DNA from: a virus
Reading direction: 5' to 3' (one strand)
DNA: 21,293 nucleotides
IMG/VR virus record: IMGVR_UViG_3300042515_001939
Span: 1 to 21,293 of that record
The position numbers and the translations under genes are program-made. The notes below the pieces were generated by a model. That model did not search any database and was not told the origin of the DNA. It worked only from the letters and a program-made list of their open reading frames with translations. Below are positions 6,487-13,236 of this stretch, piece after piece. Every line of letters begins with the position of its first letter. The stretch's first letter is position 1.

Positions 6487-6511
6487 CAGATTGTCGCGGA
6501 GGACGTAGGCT
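6483..6511 (+). promoter_or_regulatory. Sigma70-like promoter of the major capsid gene
   Basis: A perfect -35 TTGACA (6483-6488), a 17-base spacer and a -10 TAGGCT (6506-6511). The -35 box overlaps the end of the scaffold gene. The predicted start site is about 6517-6519, at the foot of a hairpin. It would boost capsid mRNA above the level of the read-through transcript. Confidence 0.65.
6484..6496. promoter_or_regulatory. Inverted repeat TGACA-N3-TGTCG over the capsid -35 box (candidate operator)
   Basis: TGACA (6484-6488) and TGTCG (6492-6496) repeat the layout found over the helix-turn-helix promoter at 459-471: same arms, same 3-base gap, same overlap with the -35 box. Only the last base departs from perfect symmetry. 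A shared regulator, most simply the XRE protein at 494-766, is inferred. Confidence 0.45.
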
Positions 6512-6515
6512 GGAT

Positions 6516-6537
6516 GTGCGGGGTTAGCGCCCCGCAC
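6516..6537 (+). promoter_or_regulatory. Hairpin at the predicted 5' end of the capsid mRNA
   Basis: GTGCGGGG (6516-6523) and CCCCGCAC (6530-6537) form a perfect 8-bp stem with a 6-base loop. The predicted start site lies at its foot, so the structure would cap the 5' end of the mRNA. Such 5' hairpins are known to slow mRNA decay. No T-run follows, so it is not an intrinsic terminator. Confidence 0.55.
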
Positions 6538-6584
6538 GCGCACGGGGTCGAGCTCCCGTAAAAAAGCGAAAGGCGCGGGTACAC

Positions 6585-6604
6585 CCTCCCATTTTTGCAG
6601 GAGG
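6585..6604 (+). promoter_or_regulatory. Capsid ribosome binding site with a possible masking hairpin
   Basis: AGGAGG (6599-6604) lies 5 bases before GTG 6610 and decides that start over a TTG at 6595. CCTCC at 6585-6589 can pair with GGAGG at 6600-6604 across a 10-base loop containing a T-run, which would hide the ribosome binding site. The stem is only 5 bp, so the masking is a suggestion. Confidence 0.4.
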
Positions 6605-6609
6605 CCCCC

Positions 6610-7536
6610 GTGGCCAACGAAGTCTACTTTTCCAATCTCAGCGGCAACGCCCGCGTTGCGGCGATCCTGAACCAGTTCGTCGTGACCAAGCTCACCGACA
6701 CCGCGAGCCTCGTCAACCACCCGAGCATCACCCAGCTCCGTTCCATGAACGGCAGCGGCTCGACCGTGGTGCAGGTGCCCGTCGTGTCCTGGGGCGCGAA
6801 CGCCATGGCGTCCGTGGCCGAGAGCTCCACGGTCTCGAACACCGCGCTGACCACGACGAACGCCAACGTCACGATCGCTCGCCAGGCGCTCCGTCGCCAG
6901 ATCAGCGACCTCGCCCAGCTCACCTCCGCGGGCATCGCGCTGGACGTGACGTTGGACAACATCGCGGCCGACATGGTGTTGGCGTACAACAAGCGCGTGA
7001 CCGCGATGCTTGGCGATCTGGCGTCTGGCTTCTCGACCTCGGTCGGCTCCACGGGCGTTGACCTCACGGTCGCGAACTTCTACGCCGCGATCTTTCAGCT
7101 TCAGCTCAACAGCGCCGACGGGATGTTCACCGCGATCCTGCATCCCCAGCAGATCAACGACCTCATCTCCTCGCTTCGCTCCGAGACTGGCCCCGGCCAG
7201 TACCTCGCGACGAGCCAGGATCAGGTCCAGGCGAAGGGTCCAGGCTTCCGCGGAAACCTGTTCGGCGTAGACGTGTTTTCCTCGGCGAACGGCATCAATA
7301 CCGCCAACGCGGGCGCCGATCGCCTCGGCATGATGATCGCCCCCGGCGCGATCGGCGTGGCGACCGCAACCGCCGCGCCGATCCTCGGCGGGGCGACCAT
7401 CGCGTCGCAGTCGCCCATCCTCGTCGAGCTCGAGCGCGACGCGTCCTCCGGTTCGACGATCATCGTCGGCTCCGCATTCGTTGGCGTCGCCGAGCTCGAC
7501 GACCTCCGCGGCGTCGGCATCCTCTCCGACGCCTGA
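6610..7536 (+). CDS. Major capsid protein (HK97-fold)
   Basis: This 308-aa protein follows the scaffold and has its own promoter and the strongest ribosome binding site in the window, as expected of the most abundant virion protein. It begins MANEVYFSNLSGN. It shows the alternation of strands and Ala/Thr-rich segments typical of coat proteins: STVVQVPVVSWG, ALTTTNANVTIARQALRRQI (spine-helix region), TAILHPQQINDLISSLRSET, GFRGNLFGVDVFSS and the closing ILVELERDASSGSTIIVGS. The phrase in which a peptide sits at the loader-like HPQQ...L and then G..FGV.V is common in HK97-fold coat proteins. GTG 6610 is chosen by its AGGAGG site. It forms the icosahedral shell. A hairpin follows 18 bases after the stop. 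Assignment rests on order, expression signals and general pattern. Confidence 0.88.
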   Translation: MANEVYFSNLSGNARVAAILNQFVVTKLTDTASLVNHPSITQLRSMNGSGSTVVQVPVVSWGANAMASVAESSTVSNTALTTTNANVTIARQALRRQISDLAQLTSAGIALDVTLDNIAADMVLAYNKRVTAMLGDLASGFSTSVGSTGVDLTVANFYAAIFQLQLNSADGMFTAILHPQQINDLISSLRSETGPGQYLATSQDQVQAKGPGFRGNLFGVDVFSSANGINTANAGADRLGMMIAPGAIGVATATAAPILGGATIASQSPILVELERDASSGSTIIVGSAFVGVAELDDLRGVGILSDA

Positions 7537-7553
7537 TCCTCTGAGACACGCAC

Positions 7554-7590
7554 GCGCCCGCGTCGGTGGTTACCCTACCTGCGCGGGCGC
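7554..7590 (+). terminator. GC-rich hairpin after the capsid gene (partial terminator or mRNA-end signal)
   Basis: GCGCCCGCG (7554-7562) and CGCGGGCGC (7582-7590) form a perfect 9-bp stem around a 19-base loop in the only gap after the capsid gene. No T-run follows, so it is not a textbook intrinsic terminator. It may protect the 3' end of the capsid mRNA or reduce transcription into the tail genes. Confidence 0.45.
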
Positions 7591-7619
7591 ATCTGAGTCT
7601 GCGACACAAAGGAGCGACG

Positions 7620-8288
7620 ATGGCAGCGACATTTGGAACGAGTGGAACGGGACAGTTCGAGCGCCGCGCGGCGAGTCGCCCGCAGGCGATGCGCGAGCTC
7701 GTGCGTCTCGAGCCCTCTCCGACCTTCTGGTATCTGCACCATCCTGCGAAGTGGACCTATCGCCATGGCGAGTGGCTCCCGATGCTTTCGACGCTGCGCG
7801 CTGACCCTGGCGTCGCCAACGTGGATAAGGACGGAAACACCGACGCCGCCGAAGTCGCGAAGCGCCGTAAGGGCTGGACCGTCATTCCGTGGGAAGCGGA
7901 GGCTGGCGGCTACGTCGTCGCCTACGACGGCGTCGCGGGCACGGTCCACATGTCGAAGTGGGAATTGCCCAAGGTCGTTGCCGGGCAGACGCGCATCGAG
8001 AGCGACGAGGAGGGCTATTGGGCCTTCTGCCGCCGCCTCGTGGTGGACGGATACATCGAGCTGCCGGATACGGACTTTATTGATCTCCAGATCGAGCGCC
8101 AGGAGAAGAAGGTCGGCGAGTGGCGCGAGAAGGCACCGAGCTCGCCGTACCACCGTGACGCTCTCGCCAACGAGGAGGCCCTCCTCGACGGGATGCGCGC
8201 TGCCATGGAGCGCCTCTACGCGCCGCCCGTGACGGACGGCGAGGCGCCCGCCGCGCCCGCACCCAAGCCGCGCCGAGGCCGCGCGTGA
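7620..8288 (+). CDS. Phage protein of unknown function, after capsid
   Basis: This 222-aa protein is not recognised. ATG 7620 has AAGGAG (7609-7614) 5 bases upstream and is preferred over an in-frame GTG at 7566. The N-terminal half has aromatic-rich strands (PTFWYLHHPAKWTYRHGEWLPM; WTVIPWEAEAGGYVVAYDGV), suggesting a beta-fold. Residues 145-200 form charged helices (DFIDLQIERQEKKVGEWREK; ALLDGMRAAMERL), and the end is a Pro/Ala/Arg tail (APAPKPRRGRA). Its place between capsid and connector genes suggests a head-associated role such as a decoration, minor head or head-completion protein. No membrane segment or enzyme motif is visible. The stop overlaps the GTG of a 48-aa gene. Confidence 0.82.
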   Translation: MAATFGTSGTGQFERRAASRPQAMRELVRLEPSPTFWYLHHPAKWTYRHGEWLPMLSTLRADPGVANVDKDGNTDAAEVAKRRKGWTVIPWEAEAGGYVVAYDGVAGTVHMSKWELPKVVAGQTRIESDEEGYWAFCRRLVVDGYIELPDTDFIDLQIERQEKKVGEWREKAPSSPYHRDALANEEALLDGMRAAMERLYAPPVTDGEAPAAPAPKPRRGRA

Positions 8289-8431
8289 GCGAGCGCGCCG
8301 GCTACCGCGAGGCCATGGAGCGGATGACCCAGCGTCTCCGTGAGTCGGGCATGGCGAGCGACAAGGCGCGCAAGGTGGCCGAGGACACGGCGCGCCGTGC
8401 CGATCAGAAGCAAACCGACAAGGGCCGATAG
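8285..8431 (+). CDS. Very small basic phage protein (48 aa)
   Basis: This gene starts at GTG 8285, overlapping the previous stop (GTGA), with GAGG about 7 bases upstream. The product is 48 residues: MSERAGYREAMERMTQRL, then RESGMASDKARKVAEDTARR, then ADQKQTDKGR. It is highly charged and should be one or two helices. The phrase of a tyrosine, methionine-rich helix, SGM and then a paired helix is seen in other tiny phage proteins between capsid and connector genes, always of unknown role to my knowledge. Start and stop overlap and codon-position GC bias like its neighbours support it as real. Confidence 0.7.
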   Translation: MSERAGYREAMERMTQRLRESGMASDKARKVAEDTARRADQKQTDKGR

Positions 8432-8440
8432 GGGGCATCG

Positions 8441-9199
8441 ATGTCGCTCGCCGAGACTGTCTACACCGCGCGCTTTCGGAGCACTGAGACGCTCGAGCGG
8501 GGGCGCACGCAGACGATCTCGTGTCCGACCTCGCGCGCGGGCGCGACGGCGACGCCGACGAGCGGCACCGTCACCATCTACCGGCCCGATCAGAGCGTGC
8601 TCGTAACGGGCGCGGTGACGGTCGCGAGCATCGCGACGTTCTCGCTCACGGGAGCGACGACGACGGCCGAGGCGCTCGGCGAGGGGTTCTTGATCGAGTG
8701 GGCGCTCGTGATGCCGGACGGCGTGACGCACACCTTCAGGCAGGACGCCGCCGTCTGTAGGCGAACGCTCTACAACGTCGTATCGCAAGATGACCTCACC
8801 CAGCGGCACTCCGACTTGCCGTCGCTCCTCGGCGCCGCGGCGAGCTACCAGCCGTACATCGACGAGGCGTTCTTTACGATCTGCAACCGACTGATCGGCG
8901 CGGGCCGTCGGCCCTACCTCGTGATCCAGCCGAGCGCGCTCCGCGAGTGCCATCTAATGCTGGCGCTTCACCTCGTGTTTATCGACTACAGCACGTCGGC
9001 CGGCGACGGCGGGCGGTGGCAGGCCCTCGCCGCGCACTACCTGTCGGCGTACGAACAGGCCTACGGGGCGCTTCGATTCAGCTACGACGAGGCCGACGAC
9101 AACCGCGTCGACCCGACGAAGAAGAAGGCGGCCTCGTCGCAGATTTGGACGAACGGCCGCGGGCTCTCGCACGCGTCGTGGACTCGCTATGGCGGCTAA
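8441..9199 (+). CDS. Putative head-tail connector protein
   Basis: This 252-aa protein has a beta-rich N-terminal half (residues 1-105; short strands such as SGTVTIYRPDQSVLVTG and ATFSLTGATTTAEAL) and a helical C-terminal half. The latter begins at DDLTQRHSDLPSLL and includes EAFFTICNRLIGAGRRPYLV, ALRECHLMLALHLVF and WQALAAHYLSAYEQAYGAL. The helical part, with a conserved-looking RP-Y-I-x-PSALRE step, resembles adaptor (gp6-like) connectors that stack under the portal. ATG 8441 follows a GGGGG run at 8431-8435. It overlaps the next gene by 11 bases. The assignment as connector is an inference from order and helix pattern; the beta-domain at the front is not typical of the short connectors. 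Confidence 0.72.
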   Translation: MSLAETVYTARFRSTETLERGRTQTISCPTSRAGATATPTSGTVTIYRPDQSVLVTGAVTVASIATFSLTGATTTAEALGEGFLIEWALVMPDGVTHTFRQDAAVCRRTLYNVVSQDDLTQRHSDLPSLLGAAASYQPYIDEAFFTICNRLIGAGRRPYLVIQPSALRECHLMLALHLVFIDYSTSAGDGGRWQALAAHYLSAYEQAYGALRFSYDEADDNRVDPTKKKAASSQIWTNGRGLSHASWTRYGG

Positions 9200-9632
9200 G
9201 ACGGTTCGCCAGCTTCGCGAGGACGTGACGACGCGGATGCTCACGCTGTCGGGCTGGCGTGAGTCGCGCGTGCTCCCGGAGTCGTTCGGGCGCGACGCGG
9301 ACAGCATCGCCCACAAGGCATTCGTCGTGCACCCCATCGCGACGAAGGATCTCCGGCAGTACCGGGGCAAGCCTGCCGAGGGCACGCTCGTCGAGACGGA
9401 CCTCCAGATCCGGTACTCGTGGCGCATGGCGCCTAAGGACATGAGCAACAGCTACGACGACAGCCTCGACGGCGCCCAGGCCGTGATCAACCTGCTCATG
9501 GTCTACGACGCCAACTGGCCGAGCTCCTACAAGGTCCAAGTGCTCGAAACGTCGCAAGCCGGCACCGATACCGGTGAGTGGGTTATCGGCGTGGTAAGCT
9601 TCCGCATCGTCCACACGCTCCCGCTCCAATAG
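9189..9632 (+). CDS. Putative tail-completion or head-closure protein
   Basis: This 147-aa protein lies between the connector candidate and the tail tube gene, where tail terminator or head-closure proteins sit. Its pattern is an N-terminal helix (TVRQLREDVTTRML), then mixed strands: TLVETDLQIRYSWRM, a helix DSLDGAQAVINLLMV, SYKVQVLETS and the last strand GEWVIGVVSFRIVHTLPL. This alpha/beta order with a long helix in the middle and a strand running to the C-terminus fits tail terminator folds (lambda gpU type), which cap the tail tube. ATG 9189 lies inside the previous gene by 11 bases and has only a weak ribosome site, suggesting translational coupling. The function is inferred from context. 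Confidence 0.75.
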   Translation: MAAKTVRQLREDVTTRMLTLSGWRESRVLPESFGRDADSIAHKAFVVHPIATKDLRQYRGKPAEGTLVETDLQIRYSWRMAPKDMSNSYDDSLDGAQAVINLLMVYDANWPSSYKVQVLETSQAGTDTGEWVIGVVSFRIVHTLPLQ

Positions 9633-9640
9633 GTGGAATC

Positions 9641-10135
9641 ATGGCTCAAAGCACGACGATCAAGAATTTTCGCGACGGCACGCTGACCTTCACGGACAAT
9701 ACCGGCACGCCGCTCAGCATGTCGATCGTGTACGAGGCGGGCGACTTCTCGATCGACAACCTGAACGAAGGGCTCGTTGAGACGACGGCCTACCTCGATC
9801 GCGGCGAGTTCGCGACGTTGCGCAAGACCAACCGCGTGTTCCCGTCGTTCTCGTTCACGGCGCACATGACGGACCTGTCGGACGCGACCGACAAGTTGCT
9901 CTACGACCTCGCGCGCAAGACCGGCGCGTGGGCGTCGGCCGTGTCGACGCTCGGCGCCAACGCCGACGCCATGACGTACAAGCTCACCTGGGTTTGTGAG
10001 GGGACCAACTTCGGCGACACCGCCGACCACACCCTCGTGATGGATTCCTGCCGCATCACGATCTCGATCTCCGAGGGCGACCCCAACTCCTTCTCCGTGT
10101 CCGGCATCGTCTACGGCACCATCACGGCGACCTGA
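9641..10135 (+). CDS. Major tail (tube) protein
   Basis: This 164-aa protein has the length, order and strand-rich composition of siphovirus tail tube proteins: GTLTFTDNTGTPLSMSIVY at the front, then SIDNLNEGLVETTAYLDRGE, VFPSFSFTAHMTDL, a short helix TDKLLYDLARKTG, TYKLTWVCEGTN and the closing TLVMDSCRITISISEGDPNS and FSVSGIVYGTI. Its subunits stack in rings to form the tube. The ribosome site AGGTGG (9631-9636) 4 bases upstream fixes ATG 9641 and is stronger than those of the flanking genes, as expected of an abundant product. Its stop shares a base with the next ATG (TGATG). The chaperone pair that follows is the usual neighbour of a tail tube gene. Confidence 0.85.
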   Translation: MAQSTTIKNFRDGTLTFTDNTGTPLSMSIVYEAGDFSIDNLNEGLVETTAYLDRGEFATLRKTNRVFPSFSFTAHMTDLSDATDKLLYDLARKTGAWASAVSTLGANADAMTYKLTWVCEGTNFGDTADHTLVMDSCRITISISEGDPNSFSVSGIVYGTITAT

Positions 10136-10500
10136 TGCAGTCCCGTACCGTCCAGCTCGGCCCGCACACGGTCACGCTCCGCGCGCCGCCCTCGTTCGCG
10201 CTGGGGCGCGTGGTGTCCATGGCGCTGTCCCAGTCGCCGCTCCTGGGTCTCGGCGCGGCGCTCGGCGTGTGCTGGGGCGGCAAGCCGCTCAAGGCCTCGC
10301 TCAAGGCCTGCCAGCACGACGCGTGCGCCTACGGGGCGGCCGTCGTCGACGAGCTCCACGCGCTCGGCATTCCCGAGGGCGAGATCTGGACGGCGGCCTC
10401 GGCGGCGGTCGAGCTGCTCACGGCCTCGACGCCGACGGAGGCGGGCGTAGCTGCCGCTGCGGATTTTACCGCGCCCCCGGCGGCGGGCTCGACGCCGTAG
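10135..10500 (+). CDS. Tail assembly chaperone, first frame (gpG-like)
   Basis: This 121-aa protein lies between the tail tube and tape measure regions, the usual place of the gpG-type chaperone, which coats the tape measure protein during assembly. It has an N-terminal strand pair (RTVQLGPHTVTLRAPP), then helices (FALGRVVSMALSQSPLLGLG; KASLKACQHDACAYGAAVVD), and a low-complexity Ala/Pro/Thr tail. ATG 10135 overlaps the tail tube stop. A second open frame, one base back (-1), runs past the stop to 10685, and the run CCC CCG at 10474-10479 in the coding frame is a candidate slip site. Slippage there would join residue 115 to the second frame for a product of about 183 aa. This is the lambda G-GT arrangement. 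Confidence 0.75.
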   Translation: MQSRTVQLGPHTVTLRAPPSFALGRVVSMALSQSPLLGLGAALGVCWGGKPLKASLKACQHDACAYGAAVVDELHALGIPEGEIWTAASAAVELLTASTPTEAGVAAAADFTAPPAAGSTP

Positions 10501-10502
10501 CC

Positions 10503-10685
10503 ATGGAGATCGGGCTCGCCTACTGTGGGGAGCCCGACGCGTTCTACGCGTGGCCTGTCGAGACACAAGAGCGCGTGCTCGGATGGTGGCGCGCGAAGCA
10601 CACGCCGCCCGCGCCGGCGCCGAAGCGAGGCAAGTCCGCAGCCGAGGGCGACGCGGCGGCGCTTGCGTTCTGGGGGCTCGGGTGA
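10503..10685 (+). CDS. Tail assembly chaperone, second frame (GT extension) or separate small protein
   Basis: From ATG 10503 the product is 60 aa: MEIGLAYCGEPDAFYAWP, then VETQERVLGWWRAKHTPP, then a Pro/Lys linker and a closing ALAFWGLG. The W-rich helical phrase with a WPxETQ step is typical of the T domain of tail assembly chaperones. The ATG lies 2 bases after the gpG-like stop and has no good ribosome binding site, so it may be expressed by a -1 frameshift from the upstream gene. The open frame extends back well before 10500, as that needs. If independent, it would rely on translational re-initiation. Its stop overlaps the GTG of the next gene. Confidence 0.7.
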   Translation: MEIGLAYCGEPDAFYAWPVETQERVLGWWRAKHTPPAPAPKRGKSAAEGDAAALAFWGLG

Positions 10686-11371
10686 GGCCTCCCGGAACGC
10701 GCCGGTTCGTTTCAGAGACGACGACCGTAACGCTGGACCGCGCCCTCGATGACGCGCTCCTCGCGTTGGCGCGCGACGTTGCGGGCGGCGTGATCGACGT
10801 GCTCGAGGGGATGGCGTCGCAGACCGTCGATCAGACGCGCGCCAAGTGGTACACCATCGTTCGCAAGCGTTCCGGGCGCTCGGGCGCCGGCACGAAGTAC
10901 CGGATGGAGATTCGCGGCGACTCGATCCGCGCGATCGTCTACAACGACGCAAAGGCGCTTGCGAAGCGCGACGTCAACGTGGACGCGCAAGGCCGCCTTC
11001 TCCCAGGCAGGCAGCAGAAAGCCGGGCAAGTCGTCGCTACGCAAGAGTCCTACGCGTACTTTGTCCACGCGCCGGGCGCGCTCTCGACGATCGCGAAGTC
11101 GGTCCCCTTGGAGGAGTACCGAAAGCTGATGAGCCTGTGGCGCAAAGAGCGCCGCCTCCCGCCGGGCTACATCGCGGGCGCGTACAAGGACCGCAAAGGC
11201 CGCTCGCGGCCTGTCGGCATCGCGCGCATCGTGCGCAACCCGCTCGCGTCCGACGGCAAGAAGGTGTGGGACACCCTCGCCGTCAAGGGGTCCAAGGCCG
11301 TGATAAAGTCGGAACTCGTTGAGCTCGACCGCGCCCTACAGGCGGCCGGGAAAAACCTCGGGAGGCGCTGA
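10682..11371 (+). CDS. HK97 gp10-like tail/neck protein candidate
   Basis: This 229-aa protein starts at GTG 10682, overlapping the previous stop; an earlier in-frame start at 10550 would only read an out-of-frame part of the chaperone pair. It has an N-terminal helix (ALDDALLALARDVAGGVIDV), a section RAKWYTIVRKRSGRSGAG and a strand-rich core (YRMEIRGDSIRAIVYND). The phrase ESYAYFVHAPG resembles the YAxFVHxG step of HK97 gp10-like proteins, which help finish the tail. After it come basic helices and a long C-terminal helix. The position just before the tape measure gene is later than usual for gp10-like proteins, so another minor tail role is possible. The stop shares a base with the tape measure ATG. 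Confidence 0.72.
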   Translation: MRPPGTRRFVSETTTVTLDRALDDALLALARDVAGGVIDVLEGMASQTVDQTRAKWYTIVRKRSGRSGAGTKYRMEIRGDSIRAIVYNDAKALAKRDVNVDAQGRLLPGRQQKAGQVVATQESYAYFVHAPGALSTIAKSVPLEEYRKLMSLWRKERRLPPGYIAGAYKDRKGRSRPVGIARIVRNPLASDGKKVWDTLAVKGSKAVIKSELVELDRALQAAGKNLGRR

Positions 11372-13236
11372 TGGCGACGGCAGAACTCACCATCACCGCT
11401 AACATTGAGGGCCTCCGGCGCCAGCTCGAATCGATCAAGGACATCACCGCCGACCAAGCGACGGCGATGGCCAACCAGCTCAACAAGTCGATCAAGGCCG
11501 CCGAAAACGCGTCGCGCGCCGCCGCGAAGGCCTCAAAGGTCGCCGCCGACGAGGCGAAGGCGGCCGGGCGCGCGGCGGCCGATGCGCTGAATGTCGCCTC
11601 CGAGTCGGCCACGCGCTTCGGCGACAAGGCCGGGGCGGTAGGCTCGAACGCCGGCAAGCTGGCCGGTATCCTCGACATGCTCGTACCCGGCCTGGGTGGC
11701 GTGGCGCGCGGCGTGGCCGATGTCGCAGACACCGCCGAGGTGGCCTCCGTCGCCACGAAGGGCCTCGGCCTGTCGATGAGCTCGACGCTCGCCGTGCTCG
11801 GCCCCGTCGCCATCGCCGTCGCCGCGTTGGGGGCAACCTATGCGTATCTCTCGTCGGAGCTCGACGCGGCCGAACAGAAACAAGCGGCGGCGGCGGAAGC
11901 GGCGACGACGCAAGCGGAGGCCGCCGCGAGGTGGGCGGCGACGACGCAAGAGGCCGCCGACGCTGTCGCGATTGCGACTGATGCCAGCAACGGCGAGGCC
12001 ATCGCCATCCGCAAAGCGAACAAAGCCGTAGACGAGGGCGCCGCGGCGGTTCGGGCGTTGGCGGTGGTCAGGCGCGACGAGGCGGCGGCGGCGTCCAGGG
12101 CCTTTGGCACCTCGGAGTCGGACGCGGCTAAGGCTGCGTACGCTGAAGCCCAGCGCGAACAGGGGAAGCTCGACGCGCTGGACGCGCGCATCGACCGCAC
12201 GAAAACCGAGCGAGAGCTTGTGATCACCGGCGAGTACGCCAAGGGCCGCGCGGCGAAAGAGACGGCCGACGCGCAGATTCGAGCAGCCAACGCGGCGGCG
12301 AAGCGCGCGGCCGACGAAGCCGCCCTCGCCGAGGTCGAGCGCGTCATCCTTGAGCAGACGCAGACGTACCGTTCGGCGCTCACGTCCCTTCAGGAGACGA
12401 CGCGCGCCGCCAACGACGCGCAACTCACGGGCGCGGACGCGGTCGAGGCGGCGTTGGCGCGGCAGATCGAGAAGGTCAACGAACTTGCGGCGGCCCAAGT
12501 CGAGCGCGGCGTGGGCGGCACAGAGCAGATCCTCGCAGTCGAGGCCGCGCGGATCGAGGCCGTGACCGCCCTCGAAGCCAAGGGCGCCGCCGACATCGAC
12601 GCCATCTACGAGGCGGCGGCCCAGCGGCGCAACGAGGAGCGCGAAGCCGAGCTCGTCGCCGAGAAGGCGTACCAGCAGATGCGTGCGGAGGCAACGGCCT
12701 CGGCAACGTCAAGCCTGCTCGGCGCCACGTCGGAGGCCTTCGCCCAAGCGGCCGAAGAGCAGGCCAAGACCAATCAGGACGCCGCCGCCGCGAGCTTCGC
12801 GGCCTCGAAAGCCGCGGCTGTAGCGCAGGCGGTGGTAAACACGGCCCTCGCGATTAGCAGCGCCAACACCCTACCGCCCCCGGCGAACTTCATCGCCATG
12901 GCGGCGGCGGGCATCTCCGGGGCGACGACGCTCGCCTCGATCGCCGCGGCGCCGCCGCCCTCGTTCAACGACACGCCGGGCGTGCAGGTGATGGGGCAGC
13001 GCGGGAACGTGTCCCTGGCAAGCGGCGATTATTTCGCGGCGGCGCGGTCGCCGACGGAGCTACAGCGCCAGGTGGGCGCGTCGGCGTCGGGCGGGCCTAC
13101 GGTGCTCCAAGTGCGCCTCGGGCACAAAGTCCTCGATCAGTCCGTGGCCCGCACCATCCAAGAGGGCGGGCGCCTGTCGCGTGAGATCTCGGGCCGAGTC
13201 AAGTCGGGCACCACGGGACACCGGAGTCGCGCGTGA
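11371..13236 (+). CDS. Tape measure protein
   Basis: This 621-aa protein sets tail length and reaches the cell with the DNA. It is Ala-rich and almost wholly helical: coiled coil at residues 10-90, a Gly-rich hydrophobic part (GILDMLVPGLGGVARGVADV), and a likely membrane segment at about 130-160 (TLAVLGPVAIAVAALGATYA). Long Ala/Glu/Lys helices follow to about residue 480, then a second hydrophobic part (FIAMAAAGISGATTLASIAA) near the end. At about 1.5 A per helical residue the tail would be near 90 nm. ATG 11371 overlaps the previous stop and has GGAGG (11361-11365). A 16-base stretch (11899-11914) recurs at 11935-11950, giving two AATTQ-type units 12 residues apart. I see no lysozyme or peptidase domain. 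Confidence 0.88.
   Translation: MATAELTITANIEGLRRQLESIKDITADQATAMANQLNKSIKAAENASRAAAKASKVAADEAKAAGRAAADALNVASESATRFGDKAGAVGSNAGKLAGILDMLVPGLGGVARGVADVADTAEVASVATKGLGLSMSSTLAVLGPVAIAVAALGATYAYLSSELDAAEQKQAAAAEAATTQAEAAARWAATTQEAADAVAIATDASNGEAIAIRKANKAVDEGAAAVRALAVVRRDEAAAASRAFGTSESDAAKAAYAEAQREQGKLDALDARIDRTKTERELVITGEYAKGRAAKETADAQIRAANAAAKRAADEAALAEVERVILEQTQTYRSALTSLQETTRAANDAQLTGADAVEAALARQIEKVNELAAAQVERGVGGTEQILAVEAARIEAVTALEAKGAADIDAIYEAAAQRRNEEREAELVAEKAYQQMRAEATASATSSLLGATSEAFAQAAEEQAKTNQDAAAASFAASKAAAVAQAVVNTALAISSANTLPPPANFIAMAAAGISGATTLASIAAAPPPSFNDTPGVQVMGQRGNVSLASGDYFAAARSPTELQRQVGASASGGPTVLQVRLGHKVLDQSVARTIQEGGRLSREISGRVKSGTTGHRSRA

Noticed and set aside
11899-11950. 16-base repeat in the tape measure gene
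   Set aside because: Two copies 36 bases apart in Ala-rich coiled-coil coding sequence; ordinary for tape measure proteins.
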